From positions 1 through 64,000 of the forward strand of contig JAPLKC010000059.1 of the NCBI GenBank assembly GCA_026388255.1: DNA of 64,000 bases. The letters are read 5' to 3'. This document shows positions 1 through 8,058 of this stretch, one piece after another; the stretch's first letter is position 1; each line of letters starts with the position of its first letter. The notes under the pieces were generated by a model. It ran no database searches and had not been told where the DNA came from. It saw only the letters and a list, made by a program, of their open reading frames with translations. The DNA comes from Pseudomonadota bacterium. Lineage in GTDB: Bacteria > Desulfobacterota > Syntrophorhabdia > Syntrophorhabdales > Syntrophorhabdaceae. Both the position numbers and the translations under genes were made by a program.

Positions 1-1248
1 ACCAAAGGGCTAATCCATTACCATACCGAAAAGCAGTATATGAACAAAACATTCGAGCAGCCAAAGAATGTCATTGACAAAACATACTCCATTAAACCCG
101 ATGGAGGAGATAGTGCAGGCATCTTACATATAGGCATCGAAAAGAAAATCATTAACAATAAAATAAACGCCTTTATATTCGGAGGAGTCTTGATCAGTGT
201 TTTTATACTTTGCCTGATTTTGCCATTGGTTTACCTTCTTGTTTCAAACAGAATAATGAAACCGCTAAAAAAGATTACGGTCATGCTGACGGACATAGCC
301 GAAGGAGATGGGGATCTCACGAAAAGGCTGGAAAGGGTTGAGACACAAGATGAATTTGAGGTACTTTCAAAGAAGTTCAATAAATTCGTTGATAAAATAC
401 ATGAAATTATTATGAAGGTAGGACAAAACACTTCAAATGTATCACGTTCTGCCAATGAGCTCTATGCAAAGACAGAAGAAATGAAAAATGTGATTGTCCT
501 GCAAACGAATCACACCATTGAAGTTGCAAGTGCTGTTGTAGAAATGACCTCAAACATCCTCGAAGTTGCGAGAAATGCTAACAACACAAAAGATGAAGCT
601 AGTAAATCATCGGATATTGCAAAGATGGGAGAAAAGAAGACTATTGAGAATATGGAGATCATGGATAGTCTTGTAAAGACTGTCGAAACATCTTCAAGCG
701 CAGTAAATGAGTTAGGAATGCTATCTGATTTAATTGATGAAATAATCAAGGTTATAGAAGACATTGCTGACCAGACCAACCTGCTCGCTTTAAATGCAGC
801 AATTGAGGCAGCCCGTGCAGGAGATGCGGGGAGAGGTTTTGCTGTTGTCGCAGACGAGGTCAGAAAGCTTGCCGAAAAGACAGCAACAGCAACAAAAGAT
901 ATTGGCAAAACGGTCGTCTCCATTAAAAACGGTACCATAAATGCGGTAAGTTCAATGGAAAAGAGCAAAGAGGAGGTTTTGGAAAGTAAAAACAAGATTT
1001 ATGAAGCAAAAAATGCATTAACAGAAATTGTCAACGGAGCTGATTTGGTAATGGCAATGGTTACACAAATAGCGAGTGCCTCATCCCAGCAGTCTACTGT
1101 CTCAGAAGAAATCGGCAAATCGGTCGATAATATTAAAGAATCTATTATACTAACTTCTTCTGCAACAGAGCATAATGTAAAACTGGCAGGCGAGTTACAG
1201 CAATCAGTAAAAGAGCTGAACAATGTAATTGGGATGTTTAGAGTATAA
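1..1248 (+). CDS. Methyl-accepting chemotaxis protein, 5' end outside window
   Basis: The frame is open from base 1, so the true start and most of the ligand-binding domain lie upstream. What remains is the tail of a periplasmic sensor domain, one transmembrane segment (about 166-255, ending in a hydrophobic stretch before NRIM), a HAMP linker (starting [20 protein letters not shown]), and a complete cytoplasmic signalling domain. The MCP hairpin tip is clear: [20 protein letters not shown] followed by [18 protein letters not shown]. It should sense a ligand outside the inner membrane and control the CheA kinase. No C-terminal CheR/CheB pentapeptide is visible (it ends IGMFRV). The ligand cannot be told. 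No che genes are nearby. Confidence 0.95.
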   Translation, partial: TKGLIHYHTEKQYMNKTFEQPKNVIDKTYSIKPDGGDSAGILHIGIEKKIINNKINAFIFGGVLISVFILCLILPLVYLLVSNRIMKPLKKITVMLTDIAEGDGDLTKRLERVETQDEFEVLSKKFNKFVDKIHEIIMKVGQNTSNVSRSANELYAKTEEMKNVIVLQTNHTIEVASAVVEMTSNILEVARNANNTKDEASKSSDIAKMGEKKTIENMEIMDSLVKTVETSSSAVNELGMLSDLIDEIIKVIEDIADQTNLLALNAAIEAARAGDAGRGFAVVADEVRKLAEKTATATKDIGKTVVSIKNGTINAVSSMEKSKEEVLESKNKIYEAKNALTEIVNGADLVMAMVTQIASASSQQSTVSEEIGKSVDNIKESIILTSSATEHNVKLAGELQQSVKELNNVIGMFRV

Positions 1249-1281
1249 CCGGTTTGCTATTTTTTACCTGAACAGATGCTA

Positions 1282-1482
1282 TTACACCAGTATCAATCCG
1301 TATATATCCCTGTCCTGTGAATGGTCTTTTACCACTTTGATGGGAAGCCCATTTTGCTTCGCCGTCCTGAATACATCGATCCCGCATGACTCCATGGAAG
1401 GTCTTGCCTTGTCGGAATGGAGACAGGCGCCGGAAACATTGCATTCTTTGCATCTCGTGCAGGGGCAGCCCGACACCGATAA
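1282..1482 (-). pseudogene. DUF2284 metal-binding protein, C-terminal remnant
   Basis: A minus-strand frame of about 66 codons encodes CPCTRCKECNVSGACLHSDK followed by ARPSMESCGIDVF and a YGLILV end. This matches, as I recall the family, the C-terminus of DUF2284 proteins, a small cysteine-rich predicted metal-binding family of roughly 170-200 residues. An in-frame stop lies just upstream (1483-1485) and no plausible N-terminal half is visible, so only the last third survives. Its cysteines are intact, which suggests recent loss. It sits 30 bp downstream of the unknown gene at 1513-2088 on the same strand. Confidence 0.6.
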
Positions 1483-1512
1483 TTATCTTAATGGAAAATA
1501 TGTGTTTGATTT

Positions 1513-2088
1513 TTACAACTTGAAACCGAGTAACGGGTAGGTAGAATTTTCAATGCATTCCTTCATCCTTATGATGTAGTCAGGCCGTATCCCATCCATC
1601 CATTGAGGATAACCGCCAACCCACAAATATGTTAAAAGTTCCTTGAATCCCTGTTTATCAAAGGTGTAGTCGCCTATCTTAATGGTCTGAACTGTTAAAT
1701 CTGTGACAACTTTTATCTTTGTCGATGGAGCGTATCGCTTAACAATATCTTCCACAAGTTTCCTGTTTGTATAGCCTTCCGGGTGCTGCTTAAATTCCTC
1801 CGGTTTGTAAGGAAAAGGGAAATGCCCATAGACCTCGCCGATGAATCCCCATAGATCTACGCCTGTTATTGCACCCATCAGGTTGCCGATCCGGTTTTCT
1901 TCAAGGATATATACATCCCATTCCATTATGCAGGATTCATCTGGTGCCCGCGAGGTTATCTCCACAATGTAATTAGAGACATCAGCGGCAAAGAAAAAGT
2001 AATTGTCCAGCAATATCATGTCTGTTTCGATATTAAAAAAACCGAAAGCTACATCGCCATGGTTTAGCGATTTAAAAAGAAGTGGCAT
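1513..2088 (-). CDS. Hypothetical protein, 191 aa
   Basis: I do not recognise this family. The protein starts MPLLFKSLNHGDVAFGFFNI, has no signal peptide or membrane segment, and is rich in aromatic residues in a mixed alpha/beta composition. Its middle contains GHFPFPYKPEEFKQHPEGYT and its end YLWVGGYPQWMDGIRP. The N-terminal third speaks of beta strands. Protein-like composition over the whole length, a purine-rich stretch upstream of the ATG, and lack of overlap with other genes support it as real. It is followed on the same strand by the DUF2284 remnant. Confidence 0.6.
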   Translation of the reverse strand: MPLLFKSLNHGDVAFGFFNIETDMILLDNYFFFAADVSNYIVEITSRAPDESCIMEWDVYILEENRIGNLMGAITGVDLWGFIGEVYGHFPFPYKPEEFKQHPEGYTNRKLVEDIVKRYAPSTKIKVVTDLTVQTIKIGDYTFDKQGFKELLTYLWVGGYPQWMDGIRPDYIIRMKECIENSTYPLLGFKL

Positions 2089-2806
2089 AATCTCTCACGT
2101 TCCTCCAGATCCGGGCGGCAATTTCTGGGTCTATGGGGTGATGATGGGGATATCCATAAAATTATAAATATCCTTCCCCCGCTGAAAAGAAATTCTTCCC
2201 GTCATTCCGACCCTTTATTTATATTTCTCCTTAAACTGCATAAAAATGCAACTGTTTTCTTGCTGATTGCAACTGAACAAGCTGGTGCATTTGCGTATCA
2301 ATTGTCTTTGCCGGGCACCCGCGGTGCAAGTTATTCCATGAAGTAATAATTTTATTCGTGGGTGACTACCATCGAAAATAGCCTCTTTAATTGCATTGTC
2401 CTTTTCTTCAATCCTCATTGTTATCATCGTACAAATAATCCTTATGAGGTTTACAAAATTCCCTATTCCAGGTCATTCATTATTGCTTGAAAGATACTAT
2501 GAAGGTTAAAAGGCTGTCTGCATTTGTTTCATGAAGCAACAAACAAATTTTACTACAATAATTTTTTCAAAATGATCCTCTATTGAAAGTTGGTAAATCC
2601 AACGTACAAATTGTTACGCTTCGCGGTTTACAAGAAGTAAGGATTACCAGTTGCAATGGAGCGTAACGTTCAAGACCAGAAGAAGTGCAAGCACATTTGG
2701 ATGTTAATCTTTTGGCAGGTGTTATATGCTGATATGAGGGTCATCAAGATGGTTGATCTTGTTACATAATCTCCCTCATTTAGCTTGAATGACATTTCAA
2801 TAAATA
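2089..2806. other. Intergenic region without recognised gene
   Basis: About 700 bases between divergent genes. Short frames here (for example on the minus strand at 2215-2427) have no family resemblance. A short minus-strand frame at about 2085-2160 reads PHHHPIDPEIAARIWRN, which looks vaguely coding, but it is stopped on both sides. I see no terminator, RNA gene or repeat that I can defend. Confidence 0.4.
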
Positions 2807-2860
2807 TTCTTGACAAATAATTAAATCTTATTTAATAATTTAAAAAATACTTAAATATAA
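2807..2860 (+). promoter_or_regulatory. Promoter/operator shared with the TRAP operon
   Basis: TTGACA at 2810-2815 is followed after 17 bases by TAATAA (2833-2838). The segment from 2807 matches the one from 6249 without a gap: TTCTTGACAA is identical, and the block TATTTAATAATTTAA is identical, ending in ACTTAAA in both. Four TTAA cores are arranged 11, 8 and 11 bases apart, with outer and inner pairs in inverted order, as in a tandem dimer operator. It lies directly ahead of the XRE-cupin regulator, so autoregulation is the natural reading. Confidence 0.65.
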
Positions 2861-2877
2861 ATTATCAAGAGTTTTCA

Positions 2878-3420
2878 GTGGATATTGGAAAGAAGATAAA
2901 AGAACTGAGAGAAACCAGAAATTTTAACATCAAGAAGCTTTCCGGACTTGTGGAATGTACTCCTTCGCTAATCTCACAGCTTGAGCGTGGGAAAACAGAT
3001 CCCTCGATTTCCATGTTAAAAAGGATCGCCGATGCCCTGGGTGTCAACATTATTGACTTTTTTATGAAATCGATGAATGATGAAGATGTGGTAACGCATA
3101 AAGACGGCAGGGTGGATATACAGTTAAAAAGGTGGGACGCAAAGATACAATCACTCGTAAAGAATGTAACCAGCAAAAAGATGCAACCATTTTATACGGT
3201 GATCAAACCTGGTGGTGGTTCTCATGGCATGTATTCTCATGAGGGGGAGGAGTTCGGCTATGTTCTGCAAGGCGAATTAGAGATGACACTGAATGATAAA
3301 TTACATAAAGTGAAAAAAGACGAGAGTTTCTATTTTTCTTCGAAGATTCCCCACAATTGGGGTAATACCGGAAAAGAAGATGTAATTGTAATATGGGTGA
3401 TAACACCGCCAACATTTTAG
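2878..3420 (+). CDS. XRE-family regulator with C-terminal cupin domain
   Basis: 180 residues. Residues about 5-60 form a lambda-repressor-type helix-turn-helix (IKELRETRNFNIKKLSGLVE, then TPSLISQLERGKTDPSISML). Residues about 105-178 form a small cupin barrel (HEGEEFGYVLQGELEMTLND, SFYFSSKIPHNWGNTGKED) that probably binds a small effector. Start is GTG at 2878, with AAGAG six bases upstream. It heads the nicotinate island, and its promoter region recurs before the TRAP operon. The inference is that it senses nicotinate or a breakdown product and controls both promoters. XRE-cupin proteins can activate or repress; the sequence does not decide. Confidence 0.9.
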   Translation: MDIGKKIKELRETRNFNIKKLSGLVECTPSLISQLERGKTDPSISMLKRIADALGVNIIDFFMKSMNDEDVVTHKDGRVDIQLKRWDAKIQSLVKNVTSKKMQPFYTVIKPGGGSHGMYSHEGEEFGYVLQGELEMTLNDKLHKVKKDESFYFSSKIPHNWGNTGKEDVIVIWVITPPTF

Positions 3421-3464
3421 CAGGGCATCGTGACACGTGACGGGTTTTTGAATAGGGAGGGAAA

Positions 3465-4955
3465 ATGACTATTTTGCAGGAAGTAGCAGAACATTACGGA
3501 AAACTAAAACTTTATATTAACGGGCAGTGGATCGATACCGGATCGAACAAATATTTTGAAACCACGAACCCTGCTACCGGCGAAGTGATTGCAGAAGCGC
3601 CCGTTGCATCGAGAGAAGAGGTGGAGCAGGCTATAGCGACAGCACAGGAAGCATTCAAAAAATGGAGAAACGTTCCATTCAGGGACAGGGCAAAGCTCGT
3701 CTTTGACCTGAGAGATACCTTTGGCAAACACCATGAGGAGTTGGCAAGGATCCTTGTGCAGGATCACGGTTGCACAATCGACGAAGGCAGGGGTACTATT
3801 TCGAGATGTATGGAAAACATCGAAGCTGCAGGAAGCTCCATGTATAGCCTGTATAAAGGCGAGCACGTGGACCAGCTTGCCACGGGCATCGATTGCTACC
3901 TGCTCCGAGAACCGATGGGCGTTTTTATGATCATAACCCCCGGCAACATTCCCATGCACGCTTGGTCATCTTTTGTGCCCTACGCGCTGGCGTGCGGCTG
4001 TACAGTGATTGTCAAGCCGAGCCGGCAGTGTCCCGTATCGGCTGACGCCATGTTCAAGATGCTTGACGAGACAGGCTTTCCGCCTGGCGTGGCCAATCTT
4101 CTTCATATGGGGCCGGAGCGGGATTTGAATAAGCTGATTATTTCAGACCCCAGAGTAAAGGGGGTCGGTCTGATAGGGTCTTCCAGGGTGAGCAAAGAGT
4201 TGTTCGAGTTGTGTGGCAAATACGGCAAGCGGTCCTCGCTCAACGGGAACGGAAAGAATTTCATTGTTATCATGCCCGATGCAAATCCTGACAACGCAGT
4301 ACAGTATATCTTGCGCGGTTGCTTCGGTATGAGCGGTCAGCGATGCCTCGGATCGGACAATGTTGCCGTTATCGGGGGCAAAAAGATGTATGAGGAACTG
4401 AAGCAAAAACTGATTGTTGCGTCGAAAGCTATGAAGATGGGTTACGGTCTCGATGAAAGCACAGAACTGGGTCCCTTAACAACACAAAATGGCAAAAACC
4501 AGGTACTGTCATTCATCGATTCCGGCGTTAAAGCCGGTGCTAAACTACTTCTCGATGGGAGGCCGGAGACAGTAAAAGGGTATGAGAAGGGATACTTTCT
4601 TGCCCCAACGATATTAGAGGGCGTAACAATGGATATGTATGTTGCGCAGGAGGAGGCCTTTGGTCCCATATGCAACCTTCTCAGGGCCAAGGATCTTGAG
4701 CAGACGATCGAATGGATAAACGGAACGAACTATGGCCATTCGGCATGTATTGTCACAGAAAGTGGAAAAGCTGCCAGGAAGTTCATCAGGGAATGTGAAG
4801 TTGGAAACGTGGGAGTCAATGCCGGAATCCCTCAACCATATTCATTCTTCGGGCTTGGTTCTAAGAAGAATTCTTTCTATGGAAACTCGAAATCGAGGAT
4901 GGACTCGGTAAAGCTCTTTTTGGACGAGAAAACCGTTACGCTGAGGTGGGTGTAA
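3465..4955 (+). CDS. Aldehyde dehydrogenase, methylmalonate-semialdehyde (ALDH6) type; candidate 2-formylglutarate dehydrogenase
   Basis: 496 residues, full length for the ALDH superfamily, with AGGGAGGG before the ATG. The catalytic cysteine is C294 in FGMSGQRCLGSDN. The GQRC context, the NGNGKNFIVIMPDAN segment lacking the usual general-base glutamate, and the C-terminal VGVNAGIPQPYSFFGLGS region are hallmarks of methylmalonate-semialdehyde dehydrogenases. Known members convert a 2-substituted 3-oxopropanoate plus CoA and NAD+ to acyl-CoA and CO2. The gene lies 44 bp after the regulator and in the same island as enamidase, whose product 2-formylglutarate is a beta-aldehyde acid of that kind. 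I infer that it makes glutaryl-CoA. An ordinary NAD-dependent oxidation to a free acid is the alternative. Confidence 0.85.
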   Translation: MTILQEVAEHYGKLKLYINGQWIDTGSNKYFETTNPATGEVIAEAPVASREEVEQAIATAQEAFKKWRNVPFRDRAKLVFDLRDTFGKHHEELARILVQDHGCTIDEGRGTISRCMENIEAAGSSMYSLYKGEHVDQLATGIDCYLLREPMGVFMIITPGNIPMHAWSSFVPYALACGCTVIVKPSRQCPVSADAMFKMLDETGFPPGVANLLHMGPERDLNKLIISDPRVKGVGLIGSSRVSKELFELCGKYGKRSSLNGNGKNFIVIMPDANPDNAVQYILRGCFGMSGQRCLGSDNVAVIGGKKMYEELKQKLIVASKAMKMGYGLDESTELGPLTTQNGKNQVLSFIDSGVKAGAKLLLDGRPETVKGYEKGYFLAPTILEGVTMDMYVAQEEAFGPICNLLRAKDLEQTIEWINGTNYGHSACIVTESGKAARKFIRECEVGNVGVNAGIPQPYSFFGLGSKKNSFYGNSKSRMDSVKLFLDEKTVTLRWV

Positions 4956-4975
4956 CACAAAAAGGAGGGTTAGTT

Positions 4976-5695
4976 ATGAAATTAGTTATGAAAATGGGAT
5001 TTGTTTTTGCGCTGATGTTTTTTGTTATGATTTCTTTGTCAGCGGTTTTCGCCGCGGAGAAAACAGCCGTGATCGTCGTTGATATGCAAGGTGACTTTAC
5101 GACATGGAAGAAAGGGACTTTGGCGGTCAATGGGGCAGATGAGGCCTACGTAAAGAAGGTTGGGGACACCACGACCCTCTTGAAAAAGAACGGATTTGCC
5201 ATCTACGGCACCCAGGACTGGCACCCAGCCGACCATATTTCCTTCGCCATTAACCATGCAGGCAAGAAACCTTTCGAGGTTATCCAGGTAGATGGCAGGA
5301 CCCAGGTGCTGTGGCCTGCCCATTGCGTCCAGGGGACTGATGGTGCTAAGGTCCTTCTTGAGAGTAAAATGTTTCAGGCAATTGTTAAAAAGGGCCAGAA
5401 CCCAAAGTTCGACAGCTACTCGGGTTTTCAGGATGACGGCGGTGCTAAGACCGAGATGGACGCCATCCTCAAAGCTGCGGGCATTAAGAAGCTTGTGGTC
5501 TACGGGCTTGCTACCGATTACTGCGTCATGGCAACCGCCATCGATGCGGCGGCGAACGGGTACAAAGTCGTTGTGATCGAAGGCCTGAGCAGGGGCGTGG
5601 CACCTGACACGACAGCGAAGGCCCTCGATAATATGAGGACAAAAGGCATTCTTATTCTGAAAGAGGCCGACCTGCAAAAGATCAACGCTCTTTAG
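4976..5695 (+). CDS. pncA: Exported nicotinamidase (isochorismatase-like hydrolase)
   Basis: About 239 residues. The ATG at 4976 follows AAAGGAGGG; the in-frame start further upstream would overlap the ALDH gene. Residues 1-26 form a Sec signal peptide (MKLVMKMGFVFALMFFVMIS, then AVFA). The mature part has the nicotinamidase signature: VDMQGDF (catalytic Asp), TQDWHPADHISF (metal-binding Asp/His/His), WPAHCVQGT, and ATDYCV with the nucleophilic Cys. It should deaminate nicotinamide to nicotinate in the periplasm, which is unusual because most PncA enzymes are cytoplasmic. It sits 20 bp after the ALDH gene, and its product would feed the TRAP transporter and hydroxylase downstream. Confidence 0.88.
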   Translation: MKLVMKMGFVFALMFFVMISLSAVFAAEKTAVIVVDMQGDFTTWKKGTLAVNGADEAYVKKVGDTTTLLKKNGFAIYGTQDWHPADHISFAINHAGKKPFEVIQVDGRTQVLWPAHCVQGTDGAKVLLESKMFQAIVKKGQNPKFDSYSGFQDDGGAKTEMDAILKAAGIKKLVVYGLATDYCVMATAIDAAANGYKVVVIEGLSRGVAPDTTAKALDNMRTKGILILKEADLQKINAL

Positions 5696-5731
5696 GACGG
5701 TTTTATTTCATCATGAGGGACAGCCCGGTTG

Positions 5732-5836
5732 CATGTTGAGCAGGTTGTGAAGGGTGATCTGAAAAAGGCGGCAGGAATTCCTGCTGAAGACACGGCATAT
5801 CCACCGCTGGCTGATTACTCTAAAGAAGGTTTTTAG
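5732..5836 (+). pseudogene. Short coding-like remnant, family unknown
   Basis: An in-frame tail of about 34 codons (HVEQVVKGDLKKAAGIPAED, then YPPLADYSKEGF and a stop) has protein-like composition but no start codon of its own. It looks like the C-terminus of a lost gene between pncA and the TRAP operon. I cannot assign the family. Confidence 0.25.
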
Positions 5837-5871
5837 GAACAGCCGCCCTTTTAGATTGGAGGCACCCCGGT

Positions 5872-6243
5872 ATGCATGAATGGCTTACTACGGTTCTCTT
5901 TCTCTTTGTGAATGGCTTGATATGGGGGATTATCATAGCTCTTATAGCGCTTGGGCTCTCTCTGATGTCATCAAAGGAGGCAATTTCCGTTTTTCTGGCA
6001 TGTATCACTATGAGAACAATAAATACGACAGGTTTTCTCGGAGCAGCAGTGCTCCGGGTAGTTCTCGGCAAGGTTCTTTTTTTGGGATGGGCGGATATTG
6101 GACTCTGTCATGATATCCCCGGCAGAGGCGTACCGGGTAGCTTGCTTATCTGTCTGGGTGTGGCCTTCGCCGGGTTCATCGCGGCGTTGTTTATGAAGGA
6201 GACCTATTATCAGAGCAGGGTTCCGGATCAAGTATTATGGTGA
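5872..6243 (+). pseudogene. Degenerate membrane-transporter remnant
   Basis: The frame begins with a convincing start and hydrophobic helix (MHEWLTTVLFLFVNGLIWGI, then ALIALGLSLM) like the N-terminus of LivH-type branched-chain amino acid ABC permeases. It loses resemblance after about 35 codons. The last 35 codons (SLLICLGVAFAGFIAALFMK, then ET) form another helix resembling the end of a different transporter. An open but patchwork frame of 123 codons suggests fused remnants of transport genes replaced by the TRAP system. A short real membrane protein cannot be excluded. Confidence 0.4.
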
Positions 6244-6248
6244 AAATG

Positions 6249-6300
6249 TTCTTGACAATAAGTTAAGTAATATTTAATAATTTAAGAGTGACTTAAAAAT
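6249..6300 (+). promoter_or_regulatory. Promoter/operator of the TRAP-nicotinate operon
   Basis: TTGACA at 6252-6257 and TAATAA at 6275-6280 with a 17-base spacer. TTAAGT (6263-6268) and ACTTAA (6291-6296) are inverted, and a second inverted TTAA pair lies inside them (6274-6277, 6282-6285). The arrangement matches the copy at 2807-2860 base for base in the core. It lies about 155 bp before the dctP start, leaving a long leader. Confidence 0.65.
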
Positions 6301-6456
6301 GATCACTATCTACTACACAATTAAGCTTTCCCCGGATTTCCCAGTTTATGCATCGGATGACTCGAACTGTACAATTATTAACATTGTGAAACTTTCTATT
6401 AGTCTTAACGAGTTTAAAGCTTATTCATAACTGAAAACAAAAAAGGAGGAACAGTC

Positions 6457-7539
6457 GTGTGTGAAGAATGCAAGGGATTATCAAGAAGGGATTTTCTGAA
6501 AGGGGCGGTAATAGGAGGCACGGCGGTTGGAATGGGGCTTTTTGATCATAATTTGCTGATGGCACAGAGTGCAAACATAAAATTCAGTACATGGCATCCG
6601 CCTGTGAGCAGGGAAGTGAAGACTGTCTGGACACCCATGCTCGAAGAGGTGAAGAAGAAGAGCGGTGGCAAGATGGCCTACACGATGTATGCCGGCGCTG
6701 CTCTTGGAAAGGGACCGGAGCATTTTGACATCGTGGCAAAGGGGCTCTCCGACATGGGCTATTTTACGGCTACCTGGACCCCGGGGCGTTTCCCTCTGAC
6801 CGATGTTCTCTCTCTCGCCGTGTGGGTTGACGGAAAAGACGTTGCCGCTGATATCGGAAATGCCGTCTACAACCGTGCCCTGAAGGGTGAATTCAAGAAT
6901 GTAAAGGTGCTCGAATTGAACGGCTGCATCCAGTCTTTTATCTGGACGAAAAAGCCGGTGTCGAAAATGGCTGAACTCAAGGGAATGAAGCTGAGAACAC
7001 CGGGAGGTCATCAAACGAATTATATCAAATCCCTCGGTGCAGAACCGGTCTTTATGCCTCTGGGCGATGTGTATATGGCCATGGAAACCGGAACTGTTGA
7101 CGGTATCGTCACATGCCCGCCGCTGATACTTGCCTACAAGCTCCATGAAGTGGCCAAGAACGCAACGGTGCTTACCTTCGGTTGTGTATCGGAAGGCACC
7201 GTGATGAATATGAATGCCTGGAATAAGCTCCCCGCCGACCAGAAAAAGATCATCGAGGATGTCTGCACAAACCCTTTCAAGACAACAGGTGGTTTAAACA
7301 GAGATGATTATCAGGTAATTATGCAGGATATCCAGAAGGCAGGCGTAAAACTGATCGATCTGCCCAAGGGAGAAGCCGAACAATGGTATAAAAACTTTCA
7401 GGATGTAACCCGGAAATGGGTAGCCGATATGGAGGCGAAAGGCCTGCCTGCAAAGAAGGTGGTGGCCATCATGAACGAAGAGTGCGAGAAGAGGAACATC
7501 AGCCTCGTTGCCTGTCCGCCTGAATTTAAAAAAATATAG
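6457..7539 (+). CDS. dctP: TRAP transporter substrate-binding protein (DctP type)
   Basis: 360 residues. GTG start with AAAAGGAGGA seven bases upstream. The N-terminus has a twin-arginine signal (SRRDFLKG then a hydrophobic stretch), so the protein is probably exported folded. The remainder is a DctP/TAXI-type solute-binding fold: FSTWHPPVSREVKTVWTPML, the conserved arginine region LRTPGGHQTNYIKSLGAEPV, and TGTVDGIVTCPP. It is the first gene of dctPQM. Because hydroxylase, enamidase and reductase follow in the same direction, nicotinate is the likely ligand (inference). The conserved arginine fits a carboxylate. Confidence 0.9.
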   Translation: MCEECKGLSRRDFLKGAVIGGTAVGMGLFDHNLLMAQSANIKFSTWHPPVSREVKTVWTPMLEEVKKKSGGKMAYTMYAGAALGKGPEHFDIVAKGLSDMGYFTATWTPGRFPLTDVLSLAVWVDGKDVAADIGNAVYNRALKGEFKNVKVLELNGCIQSFIWTKKPVSKMAELKGMKLRTPGGHQTNYIKSLGAEPVFMPLGDVYMAMETGTVDGIVTCPPLILAYKLHEVAKNATVLTFGCVSEGTVMNMNAWNKLPADQKKIIEDVCTNPFKTTGGLNRDDYQVIMQDIQKAGVKLIDLPKGEAEQWYKNFQDVTRKWVADMEAKGLPAKKVVAIMNEECEKRNISLVACPPEFKKI

Positions 7540-7554
7540 AGAGGTTAGACGACC

Positions 7555-8058
7555 GTGAGTCTACTTGAAGGTTTTCGGAGAGGAGTTCACAAGGTAACCT
7601 ATGGAGTTTGCATATTCGGTATGTTTCTTGCGATACCGCTTATGCTTATCACGACTTTTGACGTACTCAGCAGGGGGTTTTTTAACAAACCTATCCCCGG
7701 TACCCTGGAACTTTCCGAGTATATGTTGGCCATTATAATCCTGCTGGGTGCCGCTTACACCCAGCAGGTACAAGGCCATGTGGCGGTCGATTTTCTTACA
7801 TCCAAATTCTCCTTAAGGGGCCAAAAAATATGCAAGATCATAACGGATTTTGCGTCCCTCTTTATTATTGCCGTCCTGACGATCTACGGTTACTCCGAAG
7901 GAATTCACGAGACGACGGTATCCGACCAGTTGAGGGTGCCCCAATGGCCGTTTAAACTGCTCGTAGCTGTAGGTGGATTTATGCTCTGGATGGAGATTCT
8001 TCTTGACCTGCTTACATCTATCGCCGCATTAACAAGGAGGGAAGAGTGGACCCGATAA
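7555..8058 (+). CDS. dctQ: TRAP transporter small membrane subunit (DctQ type)
   Basis: 167 residues with four predicted membrane helices. It begins MSLLEGFRRGVHKVTYGVCI and contains the DctQ-like second segment GTLELSEYMLAIIILLGAAY. It starts with GTG 15 bp after dctP and overlaps dctM by 13 bp, so translation is coupled. Its role is as the small integral subunit that pairs with DctM in sodium- or proton-driven uptake. Confidence 0.88.
   Translation: MSLLEGFRRGVHKVTYGVCIFGMFLAIPLMLITTFDVLSRGFFNKPIPGTLELSEYMLAIIILLGAAYTQQVQGHVAVDFLTSKFSLRGQKICKIITDFASLFIIAVLTIYGYSEGIHETTVSDQLRVPQWPFKLLVAVGGFMLWMEILLDLLTSIAALTRREEWTR

Noticed and set aside
510-995. Long antisense frame inside the chemotaxis receptor
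   Set aside because: Shadow of the MCP reading frame; serine/alanine-rich composition and no family resemblance.
2215-2427. 70-codon minus-strand frame
   Set aside because: No SD of note, no family features, composition unlike neighbours.
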